DNA of 64,000 nt from NCBI GenBank assembly GCA_934692625.1, contig CAKUUC010000006.1, positions 59,080 through 123,079 on the forward strand, read 5' to 3'. Below the pieces are notes generated by a model. It was not told the origin of the DNA and made no database searches. It saw nothing but the letters and a program-made list of their open reading frames with translations. Both the position numbers and the translations under genes were made by a program. This document shows, in pieces, positions 8,775 through 18,287 of the stretch. Positions within the stretch are counted from its first letter, which is position 1; the number at the start of each line of letters is the position of its first letter. The DNA is from an uncultured Candidatus Melainabacteria bacterium (GTDB lineage Bacteria; Cyanobacteriota; Vampirovibrionia; Gastranaerophilales; Gastranaerophilaceae).

Positions 8775-10073
8775 ATGAAGTACAATTTGCTAAGTGTACT
8801 GATTTCATGGGTGTTTCCAACCAGACAAGATAGAAATAAATTTAGAAAATTTTGTGAAAGTATCGACAATAGAACTGAAATAAAAAAAGCGCAAAAACGT
8901 TATAAAAAGATTGCAAGTGCTATAAAAGCGTCGCAAAAATCTAAAATAAAAGTTTTGTTTTTAGTAAATGAAAATTCAAAATGGAAAACTCAATCACTTT
9001 ATGATTTATTAGAAAAATCAGAAAAATTTGAACCTGTAATCGCTCTAACCATTGCAGACAGGCAAAAAAGAGCTTCAGTAGAAGAAAAGAAAAAATGTCT
9101 TGAAGAAAATTATGAATTTTTCACAAATAAAAAGATGAACTGCGTTTATGCATGGGATATTGAAAAAAACAAACCGAAAAATCTCAATATTTTTAAACCT
9201 CAAATTGTGTTTTACCAACAACCTTGGTTTTTGCCGAAAATTCAACAACCTAAAAAGGTGTCAAAGTTTGCACTAACTTGCTATGTTCCATATTTTGTAC
9301 CGAATTACGGAATTATGAATATGGACTGTTCTGAATTTCACAAGTTTTTATACAGAAATTACGTCCTAAATAAAGATTGGGAAAATTTATACAAAAACTA
9401 TATCGGAGAAGATTACACCGGAAATATTGTGAGTGTCGGGCATACAATGCTAGATGATTTATATCTCAAAAAAGATATTAAAAATGACGAGGATTTTGTG
9501 ATTTATGCTCCTCATTGGTCAATCCCTTGTCAGGGTAATAAAAATGATGAAAACTATGCAACATTTTTATGGACGGGAAAAGTTATTCTTAATTACGCCA
9601 AAAATCACCCTGAACTTAACTGGGTGTTTAAACCGCACCCGACTTTGAAATTTGCGCTGAAACGTACCGGATTTTTCTCAGATAGTGAGATTGAAAACTA
9701 TTACAAAGAGTGGGAAACTGTTGCAAAACCTTGTTATTCTGCAAATTATATGGAAATTTTTCTAAAATCAAAGGCTTTGATTACCGATTGTGGTTCGTTT
9801 TTGATTGAATATTTTTGCACAGGGAAACCTATTATTCATTTGATTTCCGACCAATGTAACGTTACTCCGCCAGAACCGACTCAAAAAATATTCAACACTT
9901 TCTACCAAGTGAGAAATGTTGGGGAGTTGTACAACCAGTTGGATAATCTTTTGCAGAAAAATAATGACTACAAAATGGAAGAAAGGTTACAAATTTTAAA
10001 AGAATTGAACCTTGAAAATTGCTATGCAGCGCAAAATATAATAAATGATTTAGAAACGGTTATTGCCGAATAA
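8775..10073 (+). CDS. CDP-glycerol/ribitol phosphotransferase-like glycosyltransferase
   Basis: The 432-residue protein resembles the GT-B catalytic part of CDP-glycerol glycerophosphotransferases (TagB/TagF/TarL family). FVIYAPHWSIP, WVFKPHPTLKFALK and ALITDCGSFLIEYFCTGKPI match the family motifs in order: YAPT/H-W, HP and D-S/G-S-x-x-E. These enzymes transfer polyol-phosphate units from CDP-polyols during synthesis of teichoic-acid-like or capsular polymers. No transmembrane segment is evident, and the basic N-terminus may sit on the membrane. First gene of a four-gene operon with gaps of 1-11 bp. The next gene makes a CDP-polyol, most likely CDP-ribitol, so ribitol phosphate is the probable substrate; this is inference. 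Confidence 0.75.
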   Translation: MKYNLLSVLISWVFPTRQDRNKFRKFCESIDNRTEIKKAQKRYKKIASAIKASQKSKIKVLFLVNENSKWKTQSLYDLLEKSEKFEPVIALTIADRQKRASVEEKKKCLEENYEFFTNKKMNCVYAWDIEKNKPKNLNIFKPQIVFYQQPWFLPKIQQPKKVSKFALTCYVPYFVPNYGIMNMDCSEFHKFLYRNYVLNKDWENLYKNYIGEDYTGNIVSVGHTMLDDLYLKKDIKNDEDFVIYAPHWSIPCQGNKNDENYATFLWTGKVILNYAKNHPELNWVFKPHPTLKFALKRTGFFSDSEIENYYKEWETVAKPCYSANYMEIFLKSKALITDCGSFLIEYFCTGKPIIHLISDQCNVTPPEPTQKIFNTFYQVRNVGELYNQLDNLLQKNNDYKMEERLQILKELNLENCYAAQNIINDLETVIAE

Positions 10074-10084
10074 AGGAGAAAATA

Positions 10085-11434
10085 ATGTTAAAAAATTACG
10101 GAATAATTTTAGCATCAGGCACAGGAAGCAGATATAACAGCGATATTCCAAAACAATTTATTAAAATTGCAGGGAAAACAGTGTTAGAACATACTGTCGA
10201 AATTTTTGAAAATTCTGACAAAATTGATGAAATAATTTTGGTAATAACTCCGGATTACAGACATATTGCAGAAAATATTCTATTGAGAAATAATTTCAAA
10301 AAGATTACAAAGTTACTAAACGGCGGAGCAACAAGAAAAGACAGTTCATATATTGCAATTTCTTCAATCGAAGATGAAGAAGCAAATGTGTTAATTCACG
10401 ATTGCGCAAGACCGTTTTTGACAGAACAAATTATTGATGATTGTGTAAAAGCGTTAGACAAATATAGCGCAGTCGATGTTGCAATTCCATCAGCCGATAC
10501 AATTATCAAAGTTAAAGATGGGATTATTGATGGAATCCCAGACAGAGCAAGCCTGATGAGAGGTCAAACTCCGCAATGTTTCAAATTGTCACTAATCAAA
10601 AAAGCGCACGAAATGTCAAAAGGGGATAACAATTTTACCGATGATTGTGGACTTATCGTAAAATATAACCTTGCAGATGTTTATGTCGTTGCGGGTTCTG
10701 GCGAAAATATTAAAATTACTTATCCTGAAGATATTTTTATGGCAGACAGATTGTTCCAAATCAGAAGTGCGATTTATCCTGAAAAAACTTCTTTAGACAA
10801 AATTAAGGACAAAGTTATCGTAATTTTTGGCGGAACAAGCGGAATCGGCAAATGTATTGTAGATTTGGCGCAGCAGTATGGCGCAAAGATTTACTCAGCC
10901 TCAACAAGACTCGGTTGCGACATTACAAAATACGAAGATGTTTGTAACTTTTTAGAAAAAGTTTATAAAGAAAATAATAAAGTTGATTACATCATAAATA
11001 GTGCCGGAATTTTGAAAATGGGCAAATTGTTAGATAGAGAAATTAATGATATCAGAAAAGATATTGAAATTAACTATGTCGGCTCAATCAATGTTGCAAA
11101 AGCTTCAATTCCTTATTTGAAGGAAACAAAAGGCGGATTATTGTTGTTTGCATCAAGTTCTTACACTCGTGGCAGAGCCTTGTATTCAACATACTCATCA
11201 ACAAAAGCCGGTATTGTAAACCTTGCTCAAGCACTAGCGGAAGAACTAACTTCAGATAATATCAAAATCAACGTTATTAACCCTGAAAGAACCGCTACTC
11301 CGATGAGATTTAAGGCATTTGGACAAGAGCCGGAAGGTAGCCTTCTTCAACCGGAAATTGTTGCAGAAGCAAGTTTGAAAACCTTACTTTCTGATTTGAC
11401 GGGGCAAGTAATTGATGTGAGAAGGGATAGATAA
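10085..11434 (+). CDS. Fused cytidylyltransferase / SDR reductase, CDP-ribitol synthesis (Bcs1-like)
   Basis: The 449-residue protein has two domains. Residues 1 to about 232 are an IspD/TarI-type cytidylyltransferase (GIILASGTGSRYNSDIPKQF, then LIHDCARPFL and FTDDCGLI). Residues about 243-449 are a short-chain dehydrogenase (VIVIFGGTSGIGKC, then the catalytic YSSTK, followed by INVINPERTATPM). The same fusion is known in Haemophilus influenzae Bcs1, which reduces ribulose 5-phosphate to ribitol 5-phosphate and couples it to CTP to give CDP-ribitol. Ribosome binding site AAAGGAG lies 7 nt before the ATG. Both flanking genes are polyol-phosphotransferase-like, which supports this role over isoprenoid IspD activity. 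Confidence 0.82.
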   Translation: MLKNYGIILASGTGSRYNSDIPKQFIKIAGKTVLEHTVEIFENSDKIDEIILVITPDYRHIAENILLRNNFKKITKLLNGGATRKDSSYIAISSIEDEEANVLIHDCARPFLTEQIIDDCVKALDKYSAVDVAIPSADTIIKVKDGIIDGIPDRASLMRGQTPQCFKLSLIKKAHEMSKGDNNFTDDCGLIVKYNLADVYVVAGSGENIKITYPEDIFMADRLFQIRSAIYPEKTSLDKIKDKVIVIFGGTSGIGKCIVDLAQQYGAKIYSASTRLGCDITKYEDVCNFLEKVYKENNKVDYIINSAGILKMGKLLDREINDIRKDIEINYVGSINVAKASIPYLKETKGGLLLFASSSYTRGRALYSTYSSTKAGIVNLAQALAEELTSDNIKINVINPERTATPMRFKAFGQEPEGSLLQPEIVAEASLKTLLSDLTGQVIDVRRDR

Positions 11435-11435
11435 G

Positions 11436-12695
11436 ATGGGAATTTTACAAACCGTATTTGAATTGACAAATGTAGATGGTGTCAAAGTTTTGACTATTTT
11501 AGGTATGAAGTTTAAGCTGAAAAAGAAAAATAAAGACGACAAAAAATACATTTTAGAACCGATTTATTGTAGTCTGGTAAATCGTTTTTGCAAGGTTAAA
11601 AATAATAAAATTGTGTTTATAAACTTTATGAACTGGCAATTTGCAGACAATCCGAAATATTTGGCGGAAGAATTTTTGACTCGTGATGTTAAGAATTTAG
11701 ATTTGGTTTGGTTTACAAATAAAAATACTGATTTGTCACTTATTCCAACCGGATTGAGAACTGTAAAATATACGTCATTTAAGGCTTTGTACGAATTTAT
11801 GACTGCAAAAACTTGGGTAATCAATGCTAATCCGTTTTTGATGCTTAAAAAAGGCGCTAAAAAAGCAAAAGGAACTCTTTGTATGCAAACTTGGCACGGC
11901 ACAATGGGAATTAAACAAGAAAGCGCAGCAGCACAAAAGGCTTACGAAGAATTAGGCTGGACGAAATGGCAAAAATTATCCGCCTCAATGTATGATTATA
12001 TTTTTACAGATAGCGAGTTTGAAAAGGAAAAATATAAAACCGCTTTTTGGGGCAACGGCGAAATCTTGAAATACGGTGTTCCTAGAGATAAGTATTTCTT
12101 CACAAATCATTCTGATTTTGCGCAAAAAATTAAAGAATACTATAATATTCCACAAGAAAATAAGATTTTGCTTTACGCTCCGACTTGGCGAGTTGATAAA
12201 AGATGTAATGTTTATAATATAGATATTAAACTCTTGAAAAGAAGTCTGAACAAACGTTTTGGCGGGAATTGGTCAATTTTAATCAGAAGTCACGTGCAAA
12301 TGAAAAAGAATATATTTAATGCACTTTATGACAAAGATGAAATTGTAAATGTTGCAACCTATCCTGATATGCAAGAATTGATGCTTGCTGCAGATGCTTT
12401 GATTACGGATTACAGTTCTTGTTTATCTGAGTATGTAATTTTGAAAAAGCCGTCATTTATTTATGCGTCTGATATCAAAGATTTTGAACAAGGATTTGCT
12501 TATCCTATCACCGATTTGCCTAGTCCGGTTGCGACTGATAATGGTGAATTGAGCGAAGTTATTCTGAACTTTGACCAAGAAAATTACAACCAAAAGGCTG
12601 ACAAATTTTTATCACAAATGGGCTTTTGTGATGACGAAAATTCTTGTAAGAGAATTGTTGATTTTATCCTAGACAAAATGGAGCATACAAAATAA
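11436..12695 (+). CDS. CDP-glycerol/ribitol phosphotransferase family protein
   Basis: The 419-residue TagF/TarL-like enzyme carries TLCMQTWHGTMGIKQE, a hallmark of the family (TWHGTxxK), then ILLYAPTWRVD, SILIRSHVQM and ALITDYSSCLSEYVILKKP, then FEQGFAYPITDLPSP near the C-terminus. These match the Glyphos_transf (PF04464) motif order closely. It probably polymerises or primes a ribitol-phosphate or glycerol-phosphate chain at the cytoplasmic membrane face. It starts 1 bp after the stop of the preceding CDP-polyol synthase, so translation is probably coupled. It is more typical of the family than the first gene of the operon; the two may act as primer and polymerase. Confidence 0.85.
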   Translation: MGILQTVFELTNVDGVKVLTILGMKFKLKKKNKDDKKYILEPIYCSLVNRFCKVKNNKIVFINFMNWQFADNPKYLAEEFLTRDVKNLDLVWFTNKNTDLSLIPTGLRTVKYTSFKALYEFMTAKTWVINANPFLMLKKGAKKAKGTLCMQTWHGTMGIKQESAAAQKAYEELGWTKWQKLSASMYDYIFTDSEFEKEKYKTAFWGNGEILKYGVPRDKYFFTNHSDFAQKIKEYYNIPQENKILLYAPTWRVDKRCNVYNIDIKLLKRSLNKRFGGNWSILIRSHVQMKKNIFNALYDKDEIVNVATYPDMQELMLAADALITDYSSCLSEYVILKKPSFIYASDIKDFEQGFAYPITDLPSPVATDNGELSEVILNFDQENYNQKADKFLSQMGFCDDENSCKRIVDFILDKMEHTK

Positions 12696-12696
12696 G

Positions 12697-14721
12697 ATGG
12701 CTGATTACGATTTATATTCATTTGATATTTTTGACACAGTAATAACTAGAAAGGTTGCTCAACCTCGTGGAATTTTTGCAATAATGCAAGCGCAACTTTG
12801 TCATAATGATGAGTTCAAAGATTTTCCGCAAGAGGTAAAAGTGAACTTTTTCAAACACCGTACAAATGCCGAATACCGTCAAAGAAAATTAAATTATTTG
12901 GCAAAAGATGATAAGGATATAACTTTTGACCAAATTTATCAAGATATAAAAGATAATTGTTATCTGTCAGATACTCAAATTGAACAGTTGAAAAATTTGG
13001 AATTGCAAACCGAATATGACAATATTATTCCTATTGAAGAGAATGTGCAAAAAATAAATGCGCTTATCAGTCAAGGTAAACGTGTTGTTTTGATTTCTGA
13101 CATGTATTTATCTGAGGATTTTATCAGAAAATTATTAGCCAAAACAAAATTGCCAAATGATATAAAAATTTATTTGTCATCTGTTGTCGGGTTCAAAAAG
13201 GAAACCGGAGAAATGTATTCTTATGTTCAAAAACAGGAAAATGTTGATTTCAATAATTGGTATCATTTGGGTGATAATGAGTATTCTGACTACAAACAGG
13301 CGCTTTATGCCGGTATAAATTCTGAGTTATATCATTATGTTGAACTAAAAGCCTACGAAGATAATATTCTCAGGGGGCAATTTGATTCTCCGTTTGTTCA
13401 ACTTATGATAGGTTGTGCAAAGAATTTGAGATTACAAAATTATAAAAAGTCTGACAAATTCGATTTGGGGGCTTCACTTGCCGGACCTATATTCTATCCT
13501 TATGTGTCATGGCTTATTGAACAGGCACAAAAACGTGGAATTAAACTTCTCTATTTCTTGGCTCGAGATGGTTATATTTTGCAAAAAATTGCAGATATCA
13601 TTATTAAAGAACGAAATTTAGATATAAAAACTCAATATGTTTACGGTTCCAAAAAGGCTTGGCGATTGCCTTCTCTTACGTTAGAAAACAAAACTTTGAA
13701 AACTCAATTTGTTGAAACTTTATGTTGGACGCCGAAAAAACTCGACAAGTTATTAGGTTTGTCAAGAGAGGAACTTTGTAATGTTTTGCCAAAAGAATTC
13801 CATTGTTACAACCATACAATGAGCGAACGTAGAACAAATAAATTGAAAAAGTTCTTGAATAATGATGACAGATGGCTAAAACTTGTGATAGAAAGAAATT
13901 CAGCCAAAAGAGAAACAGCAAAACTCTATTTGAAACAACTGTCTGATGCTGCTAACGGGGAACGCTTTGCATTTGTTGATGTTGATGGTACAAGATTTAC
14001 AATGAATTGTATGAGTTCAATAATGAGAGAGGTTTATCAAGGAGAACTCAACGCTTTTTATTTGACTAGTACGCCGACTGTTTTTGCTCCAATTGATATA
14101 AATTATTATCATTTCTATGCATTGAAAAGAGCATTGGTTGGTCATGTTATGGAACTTCTTGCAAGGGCTCCGCATGGGCAAACTCTAGGTTATGAAGAGC
14201 AGGAAGGACAAATGGTTCCGGTACTGGAACAAATCTCACTAAAGGTATTTAAAGATTGGAAGTTTGATGAGTATATAAATGGAATTGAAGAGTTTGCAAA
14301 AGCATGCTCTATGTATAAACAGGAATTCCCTGAAATTTGTATAGAAAATCAGCAAATAATGGAACGATATATAAATTTCATGGCGCGTGATGTTGATAAA
14401 GATACCGCAAACTTGCTTGGGAATATTGTTCACAGTTTATATGGAACGGAAAAACAAGAGTTTGCACCGAAAATTGGGATTTTTGCGGCGTTAAAATATT
14501 TGATTACAAATAAAATTGCATCTGAAAATGTGCTATATTCAAAGGTTCGTTCAAATTGCGTTGTTCAAAAAATCTTGGAATATCGAATGGCACATCAAGA
14601 GTTGCGCAAAGAGATGATAAACTTGTTTATCCATAAACGCAGACGTCAAGTGACTTTGACATTGTTTGGTACAAATTTTGAATTTGGTGAAATATTTTTC
14701 CCCAAAAAGTCAAAAAAATAA
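12697..14721 (+). CDS. COG5610-type HAD-superfamily protein of surface polysaccharide operon
   Basis: The 674-residue protein opens with a HAD-like motif (SFDIFDTVITRKV, DxFDT). Further HAD motifs follow: VVLISDMYLSEDFIR (about 128-142) and WYHLGDNEYSD (about 187-197). A long C-terminal half contains LARDGYILQKIADIII and a second DVDGTRFT. Proteins of this type (COG5610, predicted HAD hydrolases) often accompany capsule and wall-polymer genes, but their reaction is not established. It starts 1 bp after the phosphotransferase gene and ends the operon. No terminator was recognised before the next promoter at 14746. Confidence 0.7.
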   Translation: MADYDLYSFDIFDTVITRKVAQPRGIFAIMQAQLCHNDEFKDFPQEVKVNFFKHRTNAEYRQRKLNYLAKDDKDITFDQIYQDIKDNCYLSDTQIEQLKNLELQTEYDNIIPIEENVQKINALISQGKRVVLISDMYLSEDFIRKLLAKTKLPNDIKIYLSSVVGFKKETGEMYSYVQKQENVDFNNWYHLGDNEYSDYKQALYAGINSELYHYVELKAYEDNILRGQFDSPFVQLMIGCAKNLRLQNYKKSDKFDLGASLAGPIFYPYVSWLIEQAQKRGIKLLYFLARDGYILQKIADIIIKERNLDIKTQYVYGSKKAWRLPSLTLENKTLKTQFVETLCWTPKKLDKLLGLSREELCNVLPKEFHCYNHTMSERRTNKLKKFLNNDDRWLKLVIERNSAKRETAKLYLKQLSDAANGERFAFVDVDGTRFTMNCMSSIMREVYQGELNAFYLTSTPTVFAPIDINYYHFYALKRALVGHVMELLARAPHGQTLGYEEQEGQMVPVLEQISLKVFKDWKFDEYINGIEEFAKACSMYKQEFPEICIENQQIMERYINFMARDVDKDTANLLGNIVHSLYGTEKQEFAPKIGIFAALKYLITNKIASENVLYSKVRSNCVVQKILEYRMAHQELRKEMINLFIHKRRRQVTLTLFGTNFEFGEIFFPKKSKK

Positions 14722-14745
14722 TTAAAAATTTAGCCTACTTGAGTA

Positions 14746-14774
14746 TTGATTTTTGTTAATGTTCGTAGTAAAAT
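14746..14774 (+). promoter_or_regulatory. Promoter upstream of small unknown gene
   Basis: TTGATT (14746-14751) and TAAAAT (14769-14774) are spaced by exactly 17 bp. They lie 34 bp before the ATG at 14809. The downstream methyltransferase gene may share this promoter. Confidence 0.55.
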
Positions 14775-14808
14775 AAATTTTGCTGGTAGAGATTAGTTGG
14801 GGTTGAGA

Positions 14809-15036
14809 ATGCTGGTTTCATCAATTAGTTATATAGATATTGCTAATAAAAACAAATCTGCACATATAACAAATAGAAATGCACAAATGGTTAATGGTTT
14901 TGGTCAAATACAAAATAGTGAACTTGTAGCACCTCATAATAAAAATTTTGCAACAAAACTTTTAAATGTTGTATCTTCAATGTTTTCTAAAAATAAAGAA
15001 AGTCACAGTACTAAACCGTTTTCAACCATTGCATAA
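14809..15036 (+). CDS. Small protein of unknown function
   Basis: The 75-residue product begins MLVSSISYIDIANKNKS and ends HSTKPFSTIA. It is polar, Asn- and Ser-rich, with one moderately hydrophobic stretch (FATKLLNVVSSMF). I do not recognise it. A sigma-70-like promoter lies directly upstream and GGGGTTGAGA precedes the ATG, which supports expression. The frame opens at a TTG 12 bases earlier, but the ATG fits the ribosome binding site better. It lies 11 bp before the DNA methyltransferase gene in the same direction, so the two may be co-transcribed. Similar short Asn/Ser-rich proteins occur at 35134 and 47632. Confidence 0.5.
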   Translation: MLVSSISYIDIANKNKSAHITNRNAQMVNGFGQIQNSELVAPHNKNFATKLLNVVSSMFSKNKESHSTKPFSTIA

Positions 15037-15047
15037 ATGTAAAATAA

Positions 15048-17033
15048 ATGAAAAGTTTAGCCAGACAATATAAGAGTTCTTTTTATCGAATAAGTGATTT
15101 ATGCGATATATTTTCTGTGTCGAATGCGACAATTAAAAATTGGATAAAACTGAAAAAGATAACTCCGGATATTGTTATTGATGAGGAATTGTGTTTTTCA
15201 AAACAGTATATCAAAAAGCAGTTGAAAAAATTTGAGGCCCAATCTTCTGCAATACTGAAATCACGAAGAAATAAAACTTTTGTCAAAGGTTCGTTTTTTT
15301 ACAAAGATTATATTTCTGAAAATTCTCGCAACTTAAAAATTGTACAGGAGTTGTTAGACTTTATTTCTGAAAAAAAATTTGTTTTGTCAATTGACGAAAT
15401 TAAATATCTTCTTGCAGATTGTGCAATTCAGATGTATTCTAATTTTGCCGAAAATAATATAAACAACCTGCAAACTCACTTGCAATCTGCTCCAAACCAC
15501 GAAGATAATTGTTTTTATCAACTCCTTGACGATTTGATAACAGATAAAAACGAGGCAAAGTTGTTTATCAAAAATAATCCGGAATTGTTTTGTCATAAAT
15601 TTGTTTATGAACCAAATGAAGATGTTTTAGGTTTATTATATTTATCTCTATCTGATTTGGCGGATAGAAAGGCTCGTGGTGCATATTTTACACCGACGAA
15701 GATTGTCAAAAAAGTTATAAACAATATTAAATTTTCTTCTGGAGATATTTTAGATCCTTGCTGTGGAAGTGGGAATTTTTTATTGCAGTTGCCGGCTGAT
15801 GTAAAATTTGAAAATGTCCACGGTAGCGATATTGACCAAACAAGCGTAAAATTGGCAAGAATAAATATGGCGTTGAAATTTCAAACAAAAGATATTGATT
15901 TGTTACGTAAAAATTTCACTGTTTCTGATTTTTTGAATGTTCAAAATACAAATTCTTACAAATATATTATCGGAAATCCGCCTTGGGGCTACAAATTTTC
16001 AAAAGCAGAAATTAAAAATCTCAGCAAAATTTATCAATGTGCAAACGGTAAAAATGTAGAATCTTATGACGTGTTTGTTGAAAAATCGTTATTACATCTT
16101 GAGCAATATGGAATTTTGTCTTTTGTATTGCCCGAAGCAATATTAAACGTAAAAAATCACCGACAAATAAGAGAATATATTTTGAACAATGCTTCATTTA
16201 GTTATTTGGAATATTTGGGCAATATGTTTGACAAAGTGCAATGTCCGAGCATAATTTTGCAATTAAAAAAAGAAAATCAAGCCTTTCCGACTTGTGGAAT
16301 GCGGGTTAAAACTTCAAAAAGAGATTTTATAATTAAAACAAAACGAAAAGTTACGGAAGAGGTTTTTAATTTAGATTTAAACGACAAAGAGTACCTTATT
16401 TTTGACAAAATAATGAACCTTCCAAACTGTGTATATCTGAAAGATAATGGAATTTTTGCACTTGGAATTGTAACCGGTGATAATAAAAATCTTCTTTCAA
16501 AAGTTCAAATGGAGAATTTTGAACCGATAATAAAAGGTTCTGATATTTCAAAGTTCAAAATTCGTGAGGCAACAAATTTTATAAAATTTGAACCTGAAAA
16601 TTATCAGCAAGTCGCTCCTGTTGAATATTACAGAACCCCTGAAAAATTATTTTATAAATTTATCAGTAATAAATTAATTTTTGCCTATGACAATCAGCAA
16701 ACATTGTCATTAAATAGTTGTAATATTTTAATCCCGACATTTGGAGATTTAGATATAAAATACATAATGGCAGTGCTAAATTCAAGTGTGTCGCAGTTTA
16801 TTTTTCAAAAAAAATTTAATTCAATAAAAGTTCTTCGCTCACATCTTGAGAATATTCCTATTCCAAAATGTGACAAAAAACAGCAACAACAAATTATCAA
16901 TAAAGTTAATAAAATCCTTGAATCATCAGATAACGCAAATGTTCAAAAACTTTTCGAAGAATTGGATTGGATGATTTCTAAATTGTATAATTTGTCTTAT
17001 GATGAATATTTGTTAATAAAAGAAAATTTGTAA
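15048..17033 (+). CDS. N6-adenine DNA methyltransferase with N-terminal HTH
   Basis: The 661-residue protein has an N-terminal MerR-like helix-turn-helix (YRISDLCDIFSVSNATIKNW, about 13-32), a helical region to about 215, then a gamma-class methyltransferase core. RGAYFTPTKIVKKV is the X motif, DPCCGSGNF (about 237) is the SAM-binding motif I, and IIGNPPWGYKF (about 307) is the catalytic NPPW motif IV. The C-terminal ~200 residues resemble a TaqI/Eco57I-type target recognition domain (NIPIPKCDKKQQQQIINKV). Type IIG enzymes carry an N-terminal PD-ExK nuclease, but none is visible here and no endonuclease gene is adjacent. It is probably an orphan methylase. Confidence 0.82.
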   Translation: MKSLARQYKSSFYRISDLCDIFSVSNATIKNWIKLKKITPDIVIDEELCFSKQYIKKQLKKFEAQSSAILKSRRNKTFVKGSFFYKDYISENSRNLKIVQELLDFISEKKFVLSIDEIKYLLADCAIQMYSNFAENNINNLQTHLQSAPNHEDNCFYQLLDDLITDKNEAKLFIKNNPELFCHKFVYEPNEDVLGLLYLSLSDLADRKARGAYFTPTKIVKKVINNIKFSSGDILDPCCGSGNFLLQLPADVKFENVHGSDIDQTSVKLARINMALKFQTKDIDLLRKNFTVSDFLNVQNTNSYKYIIGNPPWGYKFSKAEIKNLSKIYQCANGKNVESYDVFVEKSLLHLEQYGILSFVLPEAILNVKNHRQIREYILNNASFSYLEYLGNMFDKVQCPSIILQLKKENQAFPTCGMRVKTSKRDFIIKTKRKVTEEVFNLDLNDKEYLIFDKIMNLPNCVYLKDNGIFALGIVTGDNKNLLSKVQMENFEPIIKGSDISKFKIREATNFIKFEPENYQQVAPVEYYRTPEKLFYKFISNKLIFAYDNQQTLSLNSCNILIPTFGDLDIKYIMAVLNSSVSQFIFQKKFNSIKVLRSHLENIPIPKCDKKQQQQIINKVNKILESSDNANVQKLFEELDWMISKLYNLSYDEYLLIKENL

Positions 17034-17082
17034 TACGGTATTTTTTATCCTCACAGAATGAGAGAGGCTGAGAGATAAGGAG

Positions 17083-18252
17083 TTAAGCATTTTCTTCTTG
17101 AAAAAGATATTTAACGAATACTGAGAATACTGCAGGAATTATAGAAATTATTACCAATACTGACATGATACTTGTTGATTGTGCAACAAAACCGATTATT
17201 GTCATTGCGATAGCAACAATTCCCCAAGAAAAACCGTTAATAAATCCGCCGATAATACTTTTATATTGAGGCAAAACCTTTTGTGCCATACTCATTGTGA
17301 TTGGAGTTGCAAACATAGTTACAAATCCCATAATTGCAAAAATTATAAATGATGCTACAGGACAAGTTTTATATGTCAACATAAATAAAAACATCAATGG
17401 ACAAGTTATAATCATTGAGATATAGAATACGTTTGCTGTTCCGATAATTTTTTCAAATTTTGGGCTTAATAGCGAACCAAAACCGCCAAGGAATAAGAAA
17501 AAGAACAAAGCCAATCCTATTTGAAATTTTGAATATCCCATTGATTTCCACAAAAACGGTAACAAAATTGAGCAAGATGTGGTTATCAGGGATTTTAACA
17601 TCGCAATTACGTTCAAAATATTTAGTTTTCTATTAGACAAAATGTCAGATAGTGCTTTTACAAATTTCATATCTTGAACCGGCGCTTCTGAGTTTGAAAA
17701 CTTTGGAACACACCAAAACATACACAATGCACAAACTATGCCCAGAATTGATAAAATTGGCATTTTGTTTAATCCAAAATATTGCGCAATAGAAGATGAT
17801 AATAATGGACCCATTGCAAACCCCAGAGTTCCCATTGCGATAAATATTCCCATATTTTTGACAGAATCACCTTTGGAGAATTTAACTACAAAGCCTAATG
17901 ATTGAGGATGAAAAAGGCTTGAACCCAAACTCCCTAGAATTATGAAAAATATCATAACGCCGATTTTTTGAGAAATCGGAACTAGCGAAATAAAAATTGA
18001 AGTGAACAATAATCCCCAAAAGATTAAAGCTCTTTTTCTCATTTTATCAGCAAAAAAGCCAAAATATGGCTGCAATAACGATGAAAAAATATGCGAACAA
18101 CTCAAAATGATTGTCGCTATTGGCATTGTAATTTTGATTTGTTCTGCAATAAATGGCATAATCGGATTTAAAAATCCTGTGTAAATGTCATTTATGAAAT
18201 GTGCGCAACACAACCAAGTTTGGGTTTTTCGTTCTTCTTTATCGTAAATCAT
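17083..18252 (-). CDS. MFS transporter, fosmidomycin-resistance (Fsr)-like
   Basis: The 389-residue protein has about 12 hydrophobic segments and the major facilitator layout. AHFINDIYTGFLNPIMPFI near the N-terminus, the loop-2 motif GFFADKMRKRALI, and SLGSSLFHPQSLGFV are typical of the Fsr subfamily. Fsr exports fosmidomycin and perhaps other small compounds by proton antiport; the natural substrate here is unknown. The gene lies 35 bp downstream of the homocitrate-synthase-family gene on the same strand, so co-transcription is likely but functional linkage is not obvious. It converges with the methyltransferase gene. Confidence 0.8.
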   Translation of the reverse strand: MIYDKEERKTQTWLCCAHFINDIYTGFLNPIMPFIAEQIKITMPIATIILSCSHIFSSLLQPYFGFFADKMRKRALIFWGLLFTSIFISLVPISQKIGVMIFFIILGSLGSSLFHPQSLGFVVKFSKGDSVKNMGIFIAMGTLGFAMGPLLSSSIAQYFGLNKMPILSILGIVCALCMFWCVPKFSNSEAPVQDMKFVKALSDILSNRKLNILNVIAMLKSLITTSCSILLPFLWKSMGYSKFQIGLALFFFLFLGGFGSLLSPKFEKIIGTANVFYISMIITCPLMFLFMLTYKTCPVASFIIFAIMGFVTMFATPITMSMAQKVLPQYKSIIGGFINGFSWGIVAIAMTIIGFVAQSTSIMSVLVIISIIPAVFSVFVKYLFQEENA

Positions 18253-18287
18253 AAATTAATTTTGACACTAAAATTATCAAAAATCAA

